A stretch of DNA of 5,417 nucleotides, taken from Tannerellaceae bacterium (lineage in GTDB: Bacteria > Bacteroidota > Bacteroidia > Bacteroidales > Tannerellaceae). Under the pieces are notes generated by a model. It was not told where the DNA came from. It saw only the letters and a program-made list of their open reading frames with translations, and made no database searches. Below, one piece after another: positions 5,236-5,417 of the stretch. A program made the translations under genes and the position numbers. The stretch is from assembly GCA_031265595.1 (NCBI GenBank), contig JAISCM010000036.1:1-5417 (forward strand), given 5' to 3'. How positions within the stretch are numbered: position 1 is the first letter of the stretch; every line of letters starts with the position of its first letter.

Positions 5236-5417
5236 ATGAATCGCTTTCATCGCGAAACGAATACGAACGGCATAACAACTATTCCCGTGATAGTTGTTAT
5301 GCTTCTTTTGTTATCGGCCTCTTGCTCCAAAGAAAAGAAAGAGGTGGTAGAAGTGGTGTTCGACCCCGAGACGTCGTACACCATGCGCTCCACCGAAGTA
5401 ACCACACTCATCTCAGA
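5236..5417 (+). CDS. lptC: LPS-transport lipoprotein LptC, 5' part only
   Basis: Sixty codons are visible before the window ends. The start ATG lies 6 bp after the TPR stop, so the genes are almost certainly cotranscribed. The N-terminus has R3 and R6, then a hydrophobic stretch (IPVIVVMLLLL) ending in LSASC, a lipobox with the lipidated Cys at 30. The mature start CSKEKKEVVEVVFDPETSYT leads into MRSTEVTTLIS, which resembles the 'T.DV.T..SDSG' opening of Bacteroidota LptC proteins. LptC takes LPS from the LptB2FG extractor and passes it to LptA. The residues after Cys are mainly basic or mixed and lack the acidic run that exports Bacteroidota lipoproteins to the surface, consistent with a periplasm-facing location. 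An in-frame ATG at 5299 would give too short a signal. The family call is strong by context, moderate by sequence because most of the domain is missing. Confidence 0.8.
   Translation, partial: MNRFHRETNTNGITTIPVIVVMLLLLSASCSKEKKEVVEVVFDPETSYTMRSTEVTTLIS
5270..5302 (+). promoter_or_regulatory. Perfect 13-bp hairpin inside the first codons of lptC
   Basis: GCATAACAACTAT (5270-5282) is the exact reverse complement of ATAGTTGTTATGC (5290-5302), with a 7-nt loop TCCCGTG. It begins 34 nt into lptC, in the signal-peptide coding region, and is followed by the T-rich TTCTTTTGTTAT. A stem this long in coding sequence is unlikely by chance. It could slow ribosomes, partly terminate transcription between the TPR gene and lptC, or guard the internal ATG in its right arm. 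Confidence 0.6.

Overview
The window is chromosomal DNA from a member of the Bacteroidales (phylum Bacteroidota), probably close to Parabacteroides or Bacteroides. The evidence is the gene set and order, leaders that are A-rich without a Shine-Dalgarno sequence, and promoter -7 elements matching the Bacteroidota consensus TAnnTTTG. The genus is inferred, not shown.

Left part (1-937, minus strand): a 3'-truncated gene for an exported PDZ + DUF4136 protein. Its frame is open to the window edge, and several shorter open frames in this stretch are shadows of it. A good -7 element lies just upstream at 969-976.

Middle (938-1869): a 932-bp divergent intergenic region with no credible gene and many repeats. 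In order it holds an inverted-repeat block (1065-1127), a short 20-22 bp tandem array with palindromes (1145-1234), a 9-bp A+T satellite (1239-1306), a purine tract (1310-1340), and a strictly 22-bp-phased array of a 10-bp core CATTATGATG whose two leftmost units are inverted (1416-1601). A 30-bp direct repeat (1651-1705) and two possible -7 elements for the rightward operon follow.

Right part (1870-5417, plus strand): a tight four-gene run. It begins with coaX (type III pantothenate kinase, GTG start). Next come an uncharacterised outer-membrane beta-barrel-like protein overlapping coaX by 83 bp, a secreted TPR protein, and the start of lptC (LPS-transport lipoprotein), which runs off the window. 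The order joins the first step of CoA synthesis to envelope genes. The two uncharacterised proteins are exported and precede lptC, so an envelope role is likely but unproven. A perfect 13-bp stem hairpin lies inside the first codons of lptC and may tune its expression.

The strongest candidates for something undescribed are the 22-bp-phased array, with its orientation switch and its relation to the neighbouring array, and the hairpin in lptC.
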